Below are positions 19,539-27,824 of a stretch of 64,000 nucleotides of DNA, one piece after another. A program made the position numbers and the translations under genes. Origin of the DNA: Streptomyces sp. TN58 (GTDB taxonomy: Bacteria; Actinomycetota; Actinomycetes; Streptomycetales; Streptomycetaceae). Where the stretch lies: NCBI RefSeq assembly GCF_001941845.1, contig NZ_CP018870.1, forward strand, positions 186,001-250,000. Direction: 5' to 3'. The notes below the pieces were generated by a model. The model worked only from the letters and a program-made list of their open reading frames with translations, had not been told where the DNA came from and did not search any database. Position 1 is the first letter of the stretch. Every line of letters starts with the position of its first letter.

Positions 19539-19722
19539 GTACGCCCTCTCACCGAGCGGGCCGCCCGTACTGCCCCCCGGGTCCGGGCGGATCCCCCAAC
19601 TTGCCTGTTCCGTTTGCAGTATGGCGCGGCGGGCAGCTCGGCATCCGGTGTTCCCGCAATCCCGTTCCGCTTCCCGTGGGCGGCGCTCGCCCGGCACCGG
19701 GCGCCGGGGCGGGGCGCTGCGG

Positions 19723-21072
19723 TCAGGAGTTGGGCAGGCGGCGGAAGCGGCCGTCGGCCTCGTACCCGACCGCGGGGATGCCCAGCAGGTCGTCCACCCC
19801 GGGGAAGCCCTCGCCCGTCTGGAACTGCGCCCCGTGCACGGAGGTGTCGCGCGGCGGGCCCTCGTACATGCCGGTGTGGGCGCTGCCCAGCTCCATGAGG
19901 TAGCCGCCCGCCGCCGAGGGGCGGCGCCGGTCGTTGGCGACGGCCTGGGTGGCGTAGGTGTTCATGGCCGCGACGCGCTGGTAGAGGTCGGCGGCCGGCA
20001 TCGCGGAGCGGCGTGCCGGGCGGCCGTCGACCCCCTTGACGCGGATGCCGTGGGTCCGGGCGGCCTCCAGTACGGCTCGCAGTCCGGTCGCGCCCAGGTT
20101 CATGTTGCTGTCGTAGCGGGTGGCGAACGCGCGCAGTTCGTCGCTCATCGTCCCGGATTCGAGGTACGCGTCGACGTGTGCCTGGTAGCTGTCGTCGCGG
20201 ATGCTCTCCAGGTAGAGGGTGCTCACACCGGCGGCCCGGATCTCCTCCATGTGCGTGCACAGGAACTGCCAGACCGGTGCGCCGGAGTGGCTGCCGCCGA
20301 TGGCCACTCCGTCGTACCGTGCCAGCAGTGCGCGCAGGTCGCCCATCGCGTCCTGGGCGCCGGAACCGGCCAGGGTGTCCTCCACCTCCGCGTGGCGCTG
20401 CTGCCGGTCCTGGGCGGTCTCCGCGTATGCGTCTCGGGCCGCTCGGGCGTCGCGGCCGAGCTGTGCGTCGCGTGCGTCCTGGCCCCTCCAGTAGCCGCTG
20501 GTGCCGGGGTCGGCGCGGCCGATGCCTTCCAGTACGTCGTTGCGCCCCGCTGTCACGGGGGTGCCCGGCGCCAGCCTGCGGAGGTTGCCGAGGTTGTAGT
20601 GGAGCAGTTGGTCGGTTTCCTGGAGCATCTGCGGGTCCGCGTCGACGGCCACGCGCTGCTTGCGGGCGTTCTGGGCGGGCTGCGGCAGGCTCTGCCATTC
20701 GCCCGGCGTGAGCACGTTCGGTGTGCGGTCGCCGGCGCGGGAGGTGCGGGGGCCGCGTACCCGCAGCGCGGGGCCCGGGGGATGCCGGTGCAGTTCGTCC
20801 TGCTCCATGCGCTGGATGGCGGGAGCGGGAGCGGGGGCCGGAGCTGCCGCGGCGCCCTGGGCGCGGGACGTGTGGCCGCGGTCCGCGGTGTGGGCGTGCC
20901 GCTGCGCCTCGATGATGCGGGACACGACCGTGTTGCCGGCGAGACGCTGGAGGTGCAGCACCGACTCCGCCGGGGTCGGGCCCCCGCCGGACCGGGTCTG
21001 GCGCGCGGCCTGTGCGGCTCCCGAGCGCTGCGGCCCTTTCCGCTGCTCGTCACCGGTGTGCTGCGCCCGCAT
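19723..21072 (-). CDS. Putative toxin/effector with LQRLAGN leader and Tiki/PMT-C2-like domain
   Basis: This encodes 449 residues. Near residues 30-52 it has ESVLHLQRLAGNTVVSRII, the short N-terminal helix seen on many actinobacterial secreted or contractile-injection-associated toxins. A disordered Ala/Pro stretch follows, then a C-terminal domain from about residue 260: ARYDGVAIGGSHSGAPVWQF, GVSTLYLESIRDDSYQAHVD, HGIRVKGVDGRPARRS. This resembles the ChaN/Tiki/EreA-like fold found in the C2 part of Pasteurella-type toxins and their bacterial relatives (G..HS...G..TLYLE...HGIRV..VD). GAGGGG precedes the ATG at 21072. It lies upstream of the EACC1-CHAT genes on the same strand with a 184-base gap. 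Toxicity is inferred, not shown. Confidence 0.62.
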   Translation of the reverse strand: MRAQHTGDEQRKGPQRSGAAQAARQTRSGGGPTPAESVLHLQRLAGNTVVSRIIEAQRHAHTADRGHTSRAQGAAAAPAPAPAPAIQRMEQDELHRHPPGPALRVRGPRTSRAGDRTPNVLTPGEWQSLPQPAQNARKQRVAVDADPQMLQETDQLLHYNLGNLRRLAPGTPVTAGRNDVLEGIGRADPGTSGYWRGQDARDAQLGRDARAARDAYAETAQDRQQRHAEVEDTLAGSGAQDAMGDLRALLARYDGVAIGGSHSGAPVWQFLCTHMEEIRAAGVSTLYLESIRDDSYQAHVDAYLESGTMSDELRAFATRYDSNMNLGATGLRAVLEAARTHGIRVKGVDGRPARRSAMPAADLYQRVAAMNTYATQAVANDRRRPSAAGGYLMELGSAHTGMYEGPPRDTSVHGAQFQTGEGFPGVDDLLGIPAVGYEADGRFRRLPNS

Positions 21073-21100
21073 GCGGCGTCCCCTCGTACGACTCGTGACT

Positions 21101-21136
21101 CTTGCGGCTCTTGCGGCTCTTGCGGCTCTTGCGACT
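21101..21136. repeat. Four tandem 9-bp repeats (CTTGCGGCT)
   Basis: CTTGCGGCT occurs three times exactly and once as CTTGCGACT, ending about 30 bases before the start codon of the toxin-like gene, in its leader region. Copy number could vary by slippage. Confidence 0.85.
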
Positions 21137-21270
21137 GCGACGTGGACTGGGAGAGCCGAGTGTCGCCGGACCGAGGTGTCCGGCGGTAGGTCCGCAGGGG
21201 CAGGTACGGGTGCAGCGGCGTTGCCCCGGCCTCCGGCCGAGCCGTGGGTCCGCGCCGGTGGGGGCCGACG

Positions 21271-21975
21271 CTACCCGGGTGCCACGTCCTCGCCGGCGCC
21301 GGCCGCGGCGCGGCGCCTGACCTGGTCCTCCTGGGCGAGGCGGCGCAGCAGCTCGAACACCGGGGCGCAGACCGCGAGGACGACGACCGCCCGCTCCACC
21401 AGCGAGACCGGGTCGTCGATGCCGACGGCGCGCTCCAGGTCCAGGCGGGCCACCGACTCCGCCAGGCGGGCGTAGGCGGCGAGCTCCCCGGGGGCGTACT
21501 GCGCGTCGAGCCTCCGCAGTTCCTTCAGGGCTGCCGTCAGGGCCTCCACGTGCGGTGACGTATCCGGCACCTGCCATTCCAGGGCCGCGAGCAGTTCCGC
21601 CACCTCGGCTCCGGCGGTCGCGTCGCCGCCGTCGGCCGCCTCTCCCGCGCCCGTCTGGCCCTCGCCCGCCTCACCGGGGACTGCCACGGGCCGGGCCGGG
21701 CCCGGTACCGGCAGGGCGTAGCTGACCGCCCCGAGGGCGCCCTCGACGCCGTGGGCCTGGTCGACGGCTCCGAGCACCTCGCGGGTGGCGGCGATCGACA
21801 GGCCGCCGAGCTTGGTCAGGGCCTTGATCAGGCGCAGCCGCTGCGCGTGCTCGTCCCCGTACTCGGCCGAGGTCGCGGCCGTCGCCCGCCCCGCGGGCAG
21901 CAGGCCCTGCCGCAGGAAGTACTTGATGCTGGCGACCGGCACGCCGGTCCGCCGGCTGAGCTCCGAGATCTTCAT
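21271..21975 (-). CDS. MerR-family transcriptional regulator
   Basis: This encodes 234 residues. An N-terminal MerR helix-turn-helix (MKISELSRRTGVPVASIKYF, then LRQGLLPAGRATAATSAEYG) is followed by the second helix region LTKLGGLSIAATREVLGAVD. The C-terminal about 130 residues are Ala/Glu-rich helices without the Cys cluster of metal sensors, so the ligand is not a thiol-bound metal and is probably an organic molecule. It is transcribed divergently from a membrane protein gene, and a perfect 23-bp palindrome in the shared region is its likely operator. The ATG at 21975 is the first Met consistent with MerR alignment. Confidence 0.86.
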   Translation of the reverse strand: MKISELSRRTGVPVASIKYFLRQGLLPAGRATAATSAEYGDEHAQRLRLIKALTKLGGLSIAATREVLGAVDQAHGVEGALGAVSYALPVPGPARPVAVPGEAGEGQTGAGEAADGGDATAGAEVAELLAALEWQVPDTSPHVEALTAALKELRRLDAQYAPGELAAYARLAESVARLDLERAVGIDDPVSLVERAVVVLAVCAPVFELLRRLAQEDQVRRRAAAGAGEDVAPG

Positions 21976-22071
21976 TGAGGCTTCCCTGCTGCTCGTGCGG
22001 TCCGCCGTCCGGCGGCCGGCACGGCGCTTCGGCGATTGGACACCACAACAAGATACTGCCACTATCCAATG

Positions 22072-22094
22072 ACTGGATACTCGAAGTATCCAGT
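22072..22094. promoter_or_regulatory. Perfect palindrome, likely MerR operator
   Basis: Arms ACTGGATACT and AGTATCCAGT are exactly complementary around CGA. A further related half-site (AGATACTGCCACTATCC) lies just to the left. The element is 97 bases before the MerR start and 29 bases before the membrane protein start, the expected place for a divergent MerR operator. Confidence 0.7.
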
Positions 22095-22122
22095 GCAGGA
22101 ACGCAGCCGCACCGGAGAATCG

Positions 22123-23490
22123 ATGCCCCAGTCCACGCCCTCCCCGTCCGTGCTCCGCCGACCCCGGCTGTGGATCGGGACGGGGCTGATCGCCGCAGTG
22201 CTCTCGATGGTCTTCGCCCTGCTCTACGTCGGCGGCAACGTCGACCCCCGGGGCAGTCTGCGCGAGCTGCCCGTGGCCGTGGTGAACTCCGACCGCGGCG
22301 CCGACACGGGCGGCCGCCATGTCAACCTGGGCGAGCAGGTGGTCGCCGGGATCCAGAAGTCGGCCAAGGGCGACCGGAGCATCGACTGGCAGGTCGTGAA
22401 CCGCGCGGAGGCCGACAAGCGGCTCGGCAAGGGGAAGCTCTTCGGCGCCCTCGTCATCCCCGAGGACTTCTCGGCCACGGTGACGGGGCTGACCGCCCCG
22501 CCGTCGGCGTCTCAGGGCAAGGCCGCCGCGCCCACCCTGACCGTGCTGACCAACCAGGCCGCCGGCAGCATCGGTTCCTCCATGGCCTCGCAGGCCGCGC
22601 AGAAGGCGGCCCACGCCGCCTCCGCCCAGTTGGGCCAGGAGCTCCTGAAGCAGGCCGGATCCCAGAAGACCCCGCTCCCCACGGCAGCCCAGCTCATGCT
22701 GGCCGACCCGGTCACCGTGGCCGTCGCCGACGGACACCCCGTAGGGCCGCGCAGCGCCATGGGCCTGAGCGCCTTCTACTACGCGCTGGTCCTGGTCGTC
22801 TGCGGGATGCTCGGCGCCAACGTGGTCAACTCGCAGGTCGACACCGCGCTCGGCTACCTGCACACCGACTTCGGCCCCTTCCGCAAGCGCGAACCCGTCC
22901 GGCACACCAGCCGCGTCCGCACCCTGGCCATCAGCACGGCCCTCATGCTGGGCCTGTCCGTGGTCATGGGCAGCCTGGTGGAGGTCGCCACGGTCGTAAT
23001 CCTCGACATGGACGCCTCGCACCTGGGCCTGCTCTGGCTCTACTCGGTCGCCACCATCGCGGTCGTCGGCATCGGCAGCCTGGCCCTGTTCGCCGCCTTC
23101 GGCACCCCGGGCATGCTGCTGGCCACCATCGTCTTCGTCGCGATGGCCGTCCCGTCCTCCGGCGCGACCGTGCCCGTCCAGGCGCTGCCCGACTTCTTCC
23201 GCGCCCTCGCCGAGTTCGAGCCGCTGCGCCAGATCACCGAGGGGCTGCGCTCCCTGCTCTACTACGGCGCCCAGGCCGACGCGGGGCTTGCCCGGGCATG
23301 GGCCTCGATGGGTGCCGCCCTCGTCGCGGCACTGCTCTTCGGCTTCGCCGTCACCCGCCTCTACGACCGCCGGGGACTGCACCGCATCCCCCGGGCCGAG
23401 GACGACTCCGCGACCGGATCCGCCACCGGCACCGCGGTACCCGGCGGGGCCGCGGACTCCTCCGAGGCGGCAGCCCCGGCCACGGCCTGA
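22123..23490 (+). CDS. YhgE/Pip-like (DUF3533-type) ABC-2 family membrane protein
   Basis: This is a 455-residue integral membrane protein. One N-terminal helix (LWIGTGLIAAVLSMVFALLY) precedes a large extracytoplasmic domain with the LPVAVVNSDRGAD motif typical of YhgE/Pip and ABC-2-like drug-efflux-associated proteins. The C-terminal half has about five further helices (LSAFYYALVLVVCGMLGANV, STALMLGLSVVMGSLVEVAT and others) and a cytoplasmic tail. Such proteins are linked to toxin or phage interaction and export of lipophilic compounds; the substrate here is unknown. GGAGAA precedes the ATG. Divergence from the MerR gene across a palindrome suggests that the regulator controls it. Confidence 0.8.
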   Translation: MPQSTPSPSVLRRPRLWIGTGLIAAVLSMVFALLYVGGNVDPRGSLRELPVAVVNSDRGADTGGRHVNLGEQVVAGIQKSAKGDRSIDWQVVNRAEADKRLGKGKLFGALVIPEDFSATVTGLTAPPSASQGKAAAPTLTVLTNQAAGSIGSSMASQAAQKAAHAASAQLGQELLKQAGSQKTPLPTAAQLMLADPVTVAVADGHPVGPRSAMGLSAFYYALVLVVCGMLGANVVNSQVDTALGYLHTDFGPFRKREPVRHTSRVRTLAISTALMLGLSVVMGSLVEVATVVILDMDASHLGLLWLYSVATIAVVGIGSLALFAAFGTPGMLLATIVFVAMAVPSSGATVPVQALPDFFRALAEFEPLRQITEGLRSLLYYGAQADAGLARAWASMGAALVAALLFGFAVTRLYDRRGLHRIPRAEDDSATGSATGTAVPGGAADSSEAAAPATA

Positions 23491-23627
23491 CGGGGCCCCA
23501 CCGGCCCCGCCCCGGTGCCGCCCCGGGCACTGCCGGGCACCTCCCCGCGCCGGACCGGCTTGACTGGTGGACAGCACGCCAGGTAGGGAGAGGCTGTTCA
23601 TTGCGCAAGGTGTGAAACGGGGGACAT

Positions 23628-25757
23628 ATGAAGCCGCTCGAAGCGGGCGATCCGACCTCGCTCGGCGGGGGCCGCTACCGGCTCGTCGGGCGGCTCGGCC
23701 AGGGCGGCATGGGCGTGGTCTACCTGGGCCGCTCCCAGTCCGGCCGTGCGGTCGCCGTCAAGGTCGTACGCCCCGAGCTGAGCACCGAGCCCGGCTTCAG
23801 GCGCAGGTTCGCCGACGAGGTCGCGGCGGCCCGGCGGGTCGGCGGCTTCCACACCGCGCCGGTGGTCGACGCCGACCCGGACGGGGACCCGGCGTGGCTG
23901 GTGACGGCCTTCGTGCCCGGACCCACCCTGCAGGCGGTACTCGCGCGCGTCGGTTCGCTGCCCGCGGACACCCTCACCGTCCTGGCGGCCGGCCTGGCCG
24001 AGGCGCTTGAGGCCATCCACCGGGCGGGGGTCATCCACCGCGATCTGAAGCCCGCGAACATCATCGTCGCCGAGGACGGGCCGCGCGTCATCGACTTCGG
24101 CATCGCCCGCGCCCTGGACGGCACCGCCCTGACCCAGACCGGCCTGCAGGTCGGCACCCCTGGGTTCCTCGCACCCGAGCAGCTCACCGGCGGCGGGGCG
24201 CTCACCCCCGCGGTCGACATGTTCGCTCTGGGGGTGGTGCTCACCCAGGCGGCGGGCGGCACCCCCTTCGGCGACGGCCCGTCCGCGGCCAGGCACTACA
24301 AGGTGGTGTACGAGGAGCCGGACCTGAGCGCGGTGCCCGGTGAACTCCGCGACGCCATCGGTGCCTGCCTGTCCAAGGACCCGGCCGCAAGGCCCACCCC
24401 GGCCGCCTTCCTCGCCACTCTCACCGTCCGCCACCCCGACGGGGGGTCCTGGCTGCCGGAGGCGGCGACGCAGCTGCTCCCGCCCGCGGAGCCGGCGGCC
24501 CGGCCCACCGCGCGGGACACCGCGCCCCAGACCACGCGGGACACCACGCCCGAGACCGCTCAGGTCACGCCGCCGGACAGCCCGCCGGCCGCCGCGGCGG
24601 AGATCCCGCAGGCCGGCCCGCAGGACGCTCCGGCGGCCGGCACCGCCCGGCCCGCCGTCGCGGAGCCCCTTACGGAACAGGCGCGTACCGTGACGGGGGC
24701 CGCGGCTGGTCCCTCCCCCGCGCCCTTGCCCGTACCCGTACCTGTGCACGAGGGGCAGGCGGGCGCGGCGGGGCCGCGGCGCCGCCGCGCCATGGCGGCT
24801 GCGGTGCTCGTGGCGTCTCTCGCGGCCGTCGGCCTGTTCATGTGGCAGCCCTGGAAGGACTCCGCCAAGGACGACGCCAAGCGCGAAACCGCCACGCCCA
24901 CGGAATCCGCCCCCACCCCCGCCGCGTTCCCCACCGAACCCCTGCTGGTCCGGCAGGACACCGCCCCTGGCTGGCCGGCGACCTGCCACGGCGTCATCGC
25001 CCGGCGGGACGCCGCGGCGGAGAAGCCCGTCCAGCTCATCGCGGCAGGCGCGGGCACGTGTGACACCCTGCCGCAGTGGTCCCCGGACCGGAAGTCGTTC
25101 GCGTTCACCCGCACCACAGCCGAGGGCACGGCGGTCTGGACCGCCAACGCCGACGGTTCGAACGCGCGCCGGATCGCCGCCATCGCCGGCGGCCGGGTGT
25201 CATGGTCACCGGACGGCAGCCGGCTCGCCGTGCTCCGGACGAAGGACGGTGTGCAGCAGCTGTTCGCGGTGACCGTCGCCGACGGCTCCTCGCGCCAGCT
25301 CACCTCGGGCAAGGGCCCGGTCGAGGATCCCGCGTGGTCACCAGACGGCAAGAGCATCGCGGTGTGCCTGCAGACGGAGCCGGAGAACTGGCAGATCCAC
25401 CTCGTGGACCCCGCCGCCCCGAACGGCGCCCCCCGGCAGGTGACCCGGCTGCCCCACCCCGCGCTCGACCCGGTGTGGTCACCCGACGGCGCCACCTTCG
25501 CCTACACGGCGGGCGCCTACGGCACGGCCACCCACGGGGACATCCGCCTCGTGGACGCCGACGGCAGTGACGACCGCGAACTGGTCTCGACGAGCGCCCA
25601 CGAGATGGATCCCGCCTGGTCCGTCGACGGCGCGTGGGTGGCGTTCGTCCGCGGTCCCTACGAGAAGCCCGCGGTGTGGGCCGTGCGTCCGGACGGGACC
25701 GGCGAGCGCGCCCTCACCACCGACGACTCCACCGAGGGGCATCCCGCCTGGCGTTGA
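23628..25757 (+). CDS. Ser/Thr protein kinase with extracytoplasmic beta-propeller
   Basis: This encodes 709 residues. Residues 17-270 form a Hanks-type kinase: the glycine loop is GQGGMGVVY, the catalytic Lys is in AVAVKVV, the loop is HRDLKPANI, the Mg-binding motif is DFG, and GTPGFLAPEQL is the activation segment. A Pro/Thr-rich juxtamembrane linker leads to one membrane helix (AMAAAVLVASLAAVGLFMW) near residue 390. The outer part has TolB/WD40-like repeats marked by WSPDG four times (SWSPDGSRLAV, AWSPDGKSIAV, VWSPDGATFAY, AWSVDGAWVAF), which probably senses a ligand or protein at the cell surface. All catalytic residues are present. It is monocistronic, with MITE-like elements following its stop. 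Confidence 0.93.
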   Translation: MKPLEAGDPTSLGGGRYRLVGRLGQGGMGVVYLGRSQSGRAVAVKVVRPELSTEPGFRRRFADEVAAARRVGGFHTAPVVDADPDGDPAWLVTAFVPGPTLQAVLARVGSLPADTLTVLAAGLAEALEAIHRAGVIHRDLKPANIIVAEDGPRVIDFGIARALDGTALTQTGLQVGTPGFLAPEQLTGGGALTPAVDMFALGVVLTQAAGGTPFGDGPSAARHYKVVYEEPDLSAVPGELRDAIGACLSKDPAARPTPAAFLATLTVRHPDGGSWLPEAATQLLPPAEPAARPTARDTAPQTTRDTTPETAQVTPPDSPPAAAAEIPQAGPQDAPAAGTARPAVAEPLTEQARTVTGAAAGPSPAPLPVPVPVHEGQAGAAGPRRRRAMAAAVLVASLAAVGLFMWQPWKDSAKDDAKRETATPTESAPTPAAFPTEPLLVRQDTAPGWPATCHGVIARRDAAAEKPVQLIAAGAGTCDTLPQWSPDRKSFAFTRTTAEGTAVWTANADGSNARRIAAIAGGRVSWSPDGSRLAVLRTKDGVQQLFAVTVADGSSRQLTSGKGPVEDPAWSPDGKSIAVCLQTEPENWQIHLVDPAAPNGAPRQVTRLPHPALDPVWSPDGATFAYTAGAYGTATHGDIRLVDADGSDDRELVSTSAHEMDPAWSVDGAWVAFVRGPYEKPAVWAVRPDGTGERALTTDDSTEGHPAWR

Positions 25758-25795
25758 CCCCGGCGCCGAGGTGACTGACGGGCCGGACGGGTGTC

Positions 25796-25960
25796 AGGGC
25801 CTGTATCGAGTTGCCCCGTGGAGCAAGGAGCGGCGTTCGGTGCGTGCCCTCGGCGTGCGGGACGAATGTCCTCGTAGCGGAGCTACCAGGGTATTCGGCT
25901 CGTGCGCCGAGGGTGCGTGCCGGGCGTCGCGACGCCGCGGGGCAACTCGATACAGGCCCT
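25796..25960. mobile_element. MITE-like element with perfect 23-bp terminal inverted repeats
   Basis: The 165-bp element begins with AGGGCCTGTATCGAGTTGCC and ends with its exact reverse complement (23 bases in total match, including CCG/CGG). It has no coding capacity. Perfect long terminal repeats and small size fit a non-autonomous transposable element; I recall similar termini in other Streptomyces intergenic regions, but copy number cannot be checked here. Confidence 0.62.
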
Positions 25961-25967
25961 AGGACCA

Positions 25968-26140
25968 GGGGGTGTCGTCGAAGTAGCGTCGGCCGCCCGT
26001 GGGGGCGGGGGTGGCGGGGTCCGGTGCGTGCGCTCGCAAGGCGAAGGAGGGAGTCGGCGCGGGCGTCGGCGACCGACGACAACGCGGCAAGGCGCGGTGC
26101 CGGACCGCCCGGACCCGGCCCTGATCCGCCGGACACCCCC
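25968..26140. mobile_element. Second MITE-like element abutting the first
   Basis: About 173 bp bounded by GGGGGTGTC and its complement GACACCCCC, with CTAG-containing sequence at both outer edges and no open reading frame of its own. It lies seven bases after the first element and ends inside the stop codon of the next minus-strand gene. Confidence 0.5.
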
Positions 26141-26442
26141 TAGCCTTCGATGCCCGTGACCGCGGGCGGCCCCAGAGGAGCGTCCTTCTCCGGGAAGCCC
26201 AGTTCCGCGAGGGTCTCGGTCAGCAGGCGGACCGCGTCGTCCTCGGCCGTCGCCCGGTCGGCGGCCTCGACTTCGAGCCGGACGGAGAAGGTGCCGCCCT
26301 CGTGGACCGTGAGCAGTTCCACGTCTTCCGTCTCGCTCAGGTCGGTGTGGTGGGAGGCCAGCCTCCTGCCCAGCTCGGAGCGCGTCTCGTCGTCGATGTC
26401 GCGCAGGAATGTGCCGGGCACGGTGATGACGTACGTGGTCAC
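26140..26442 (-). CDS. Small conserved hypothetical protein
   Basis: This is a 100-residue soluble protein with a TTYVITVPGTFLRDIDDETR start and alternating charged helices and strands through VELLTVHEGGTFSVRLEVEA; I do not know a function. The GTG at 26442 is chosen because GGAGG lies six bases upstream; the longer frame is not protein-like. Its TAG stop overlaps the outer end of a MITE-like element, so the insertion may have set the present C-terminus. It probably forms a single-gene unit downstream of the serine hydrolase on the opposite side of a 140-base gap. Confidence 0.7.
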   Translation of the reverse strand: MTTYVITVPGTFLRDIDDETRSELGRRLASHHTDLSETEDVELLTVHEGGTFSVRLEVEAADRATAEDDAVRLLTETLAELGFPEKDAPLGPPAVTGIEG

Positions 26443-26582
26443 TGCTGCCTCCAGTCGGTCTTCCGGGGTCGAACTGTGTGGATGCCCCGGTACCGGATTT
26501 CGAATCGCCGCGGCGCGCCTGACCAGCCTGCCGGACGTACGCGGCGCCGGACGGCCCGTCGGCCTCCTGCTCCGGGGCCGGG

Positions 26583-27698
26583 TCATCGCAGTCCGCTGTA
26601 GGCGGCCATGATGATCTCCATGCCGCGGTGGTCCTCCTGCCGGTCGCGATCGAGCATCTGGTTCATGACGTAGGCCACCGTCATGCGCGCCCCGGGGTCG
26701 CTCGCCACCAGCGAACCGCCCCATCCGCCCCACCCGAAGGTGTTGCCGAACCTGCCGAATCCCATGGTCCAGGACATCGGCGTCCGCAGGACGCGGTCGT
26801 CACCGCCGAACACCTCCTGCCACGCGGGCTCACAACCCCCGGCGGACAGCAGCCGCACCCCGCGGGCCGAGCCGTGGTTCGACAGGACCGACTGGACGAG
26901 GGCGACGGACCGGGCGTTGCCGAAGCCGTTGACCGCCGGGATCTGAGCACGGCGCCAGGCCACGGAGTTGACGTCCCTGACCCGGACCGCGGCGCCGGTG
27001 TGCTCCCGGCGGGTGCCGTCCGGCCCGGCCGGCGCTGCGGAGGCGTAGTCGTCGGTCAGCGACGGCGGCGGGAGGAGGGGTGTGACGCGGCGGTCGTGCT
27101 CGGCGGCCAGTCCGATGTGGAAGTCCGCGCCCAGCGGCTCGGCCACCTCCTCGGCGAAGAACTCGGCGAGGCCGCGGCCGGTGATGCGGCGGACGATCTC
27201 GCCGATCAGGAACCCGAAGGTGAGCGCGTGATAGCCGGCGGCCGCCCCGGGCTGCCATTCGGGGGTCTGTGCGGCCAGCGCCGCGGTCACGCTCTCCCAG
27301 TCGTAGAGATCCTCGACCGCCGGCGGCGCGGTCAGGTCCGGCAGGCCGGCGGTGTGCGACAGCACATGGCGTACCAGCACGTCCTCCTTCCCCGCCGCGG
27401 CGAACTCGGGCCAGTAGGCGGCCACCGGCGCGGCGGGGTCGAGCTCGCCCCGGTCGGCCAGGATCAGCGCGCACAGGGCGGTCATGTTCTTGCTCGTCGA
27501 ATTCACGCAGGCGAGCGTGTCGCGCTCCCATCTCACGGAGCGGTCCGCGTCGGCGTATCCGCCCCAGATGTCCACCACCGGCTCGCCGTCGACGTAGACG
27601 GCCGCCGAGGCGCCCACGTCGTCCCTGCCGAGTACATCTGCCAGCGCCTCGCGCACCGCGGCGAACCGCGGCTCACACAGTCCCTCGATGTCGGTCAT
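26583..27698 (-). CDS. Beta-lactamase-fold serine hydrolase (class C/EstB-like)
   Basis: This encodes 371 residues of the serine beta-lactamase/family VIII esterase fold. The nucleophile motif SxxK is STSK at about residues 67-70 (CVNSTSKNMTA), preceded by VVDIWGGYAD. The second motif YxN is changed to YHA (GAAAGYHALTFGFL), as in EstB-type esterases, and WGGWGGS near the C-terminus replaces the KTG box. It has no signal peptide, so it is cytoplasmic and more likely an esterase or D-amino-peptidase than an antibiotic-hydrolysing beta-lactamase. The ATG at 27698 fits the family start. It is divergent from the AraC-family gene, which could regulate it. Confidence 0.9.
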   Translation of the reverse strand: MTDIEGLCEPRFAAVREALADVLGRDDVGASAAVYVDGEPVVDIWGGYADADRSVRWERDTLACVNSTSKNMTALCALILADRGELDPAAPVAAYWPEFAAAGKEDVLVRHVLSHTAGLPDLTAPPAVEDLYDWESVTAALAAQTPEWQPGAAAGYHALTFGFLIGEIVRRITGRGLAEFFAEEVAEPLGADFHIGLAAEHDRRVTPLLPPPSLTDDYASAAPAGPDGTRREHTGAAVRVRDVNSVAWRRAQIPAVNGFGNARSVALVQSVLSNHGSARGVRLLSAGGCEPAWQEVFGGDDRVLRTPMSWTMGFGRFGNTFGWGGWGGSLVASDPGARMTVAYVMNQMLDRDRQEDHRGMEIIMAAYSGLR

Positions 27699-27824
27699 GG
27701 CTGTGAGCCTCGTGCGTCGAGGAGGCTCCCTGCCCGACAATTCCCGCACCGGCTTTGTCGGGCAGGCGCGGTCCGCTTTCCCCTACGGTCCTTGCGACGG
27801 AGACACGAGAAGGGGTGCACAGGC

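Noticed and set aside
26583..27698. True antibiotic-resistance beta-lactamase
   Set aside because: There is no signal peptide, YxN is YHA and no KTG box is present, which fits an EstB-like esterase better.
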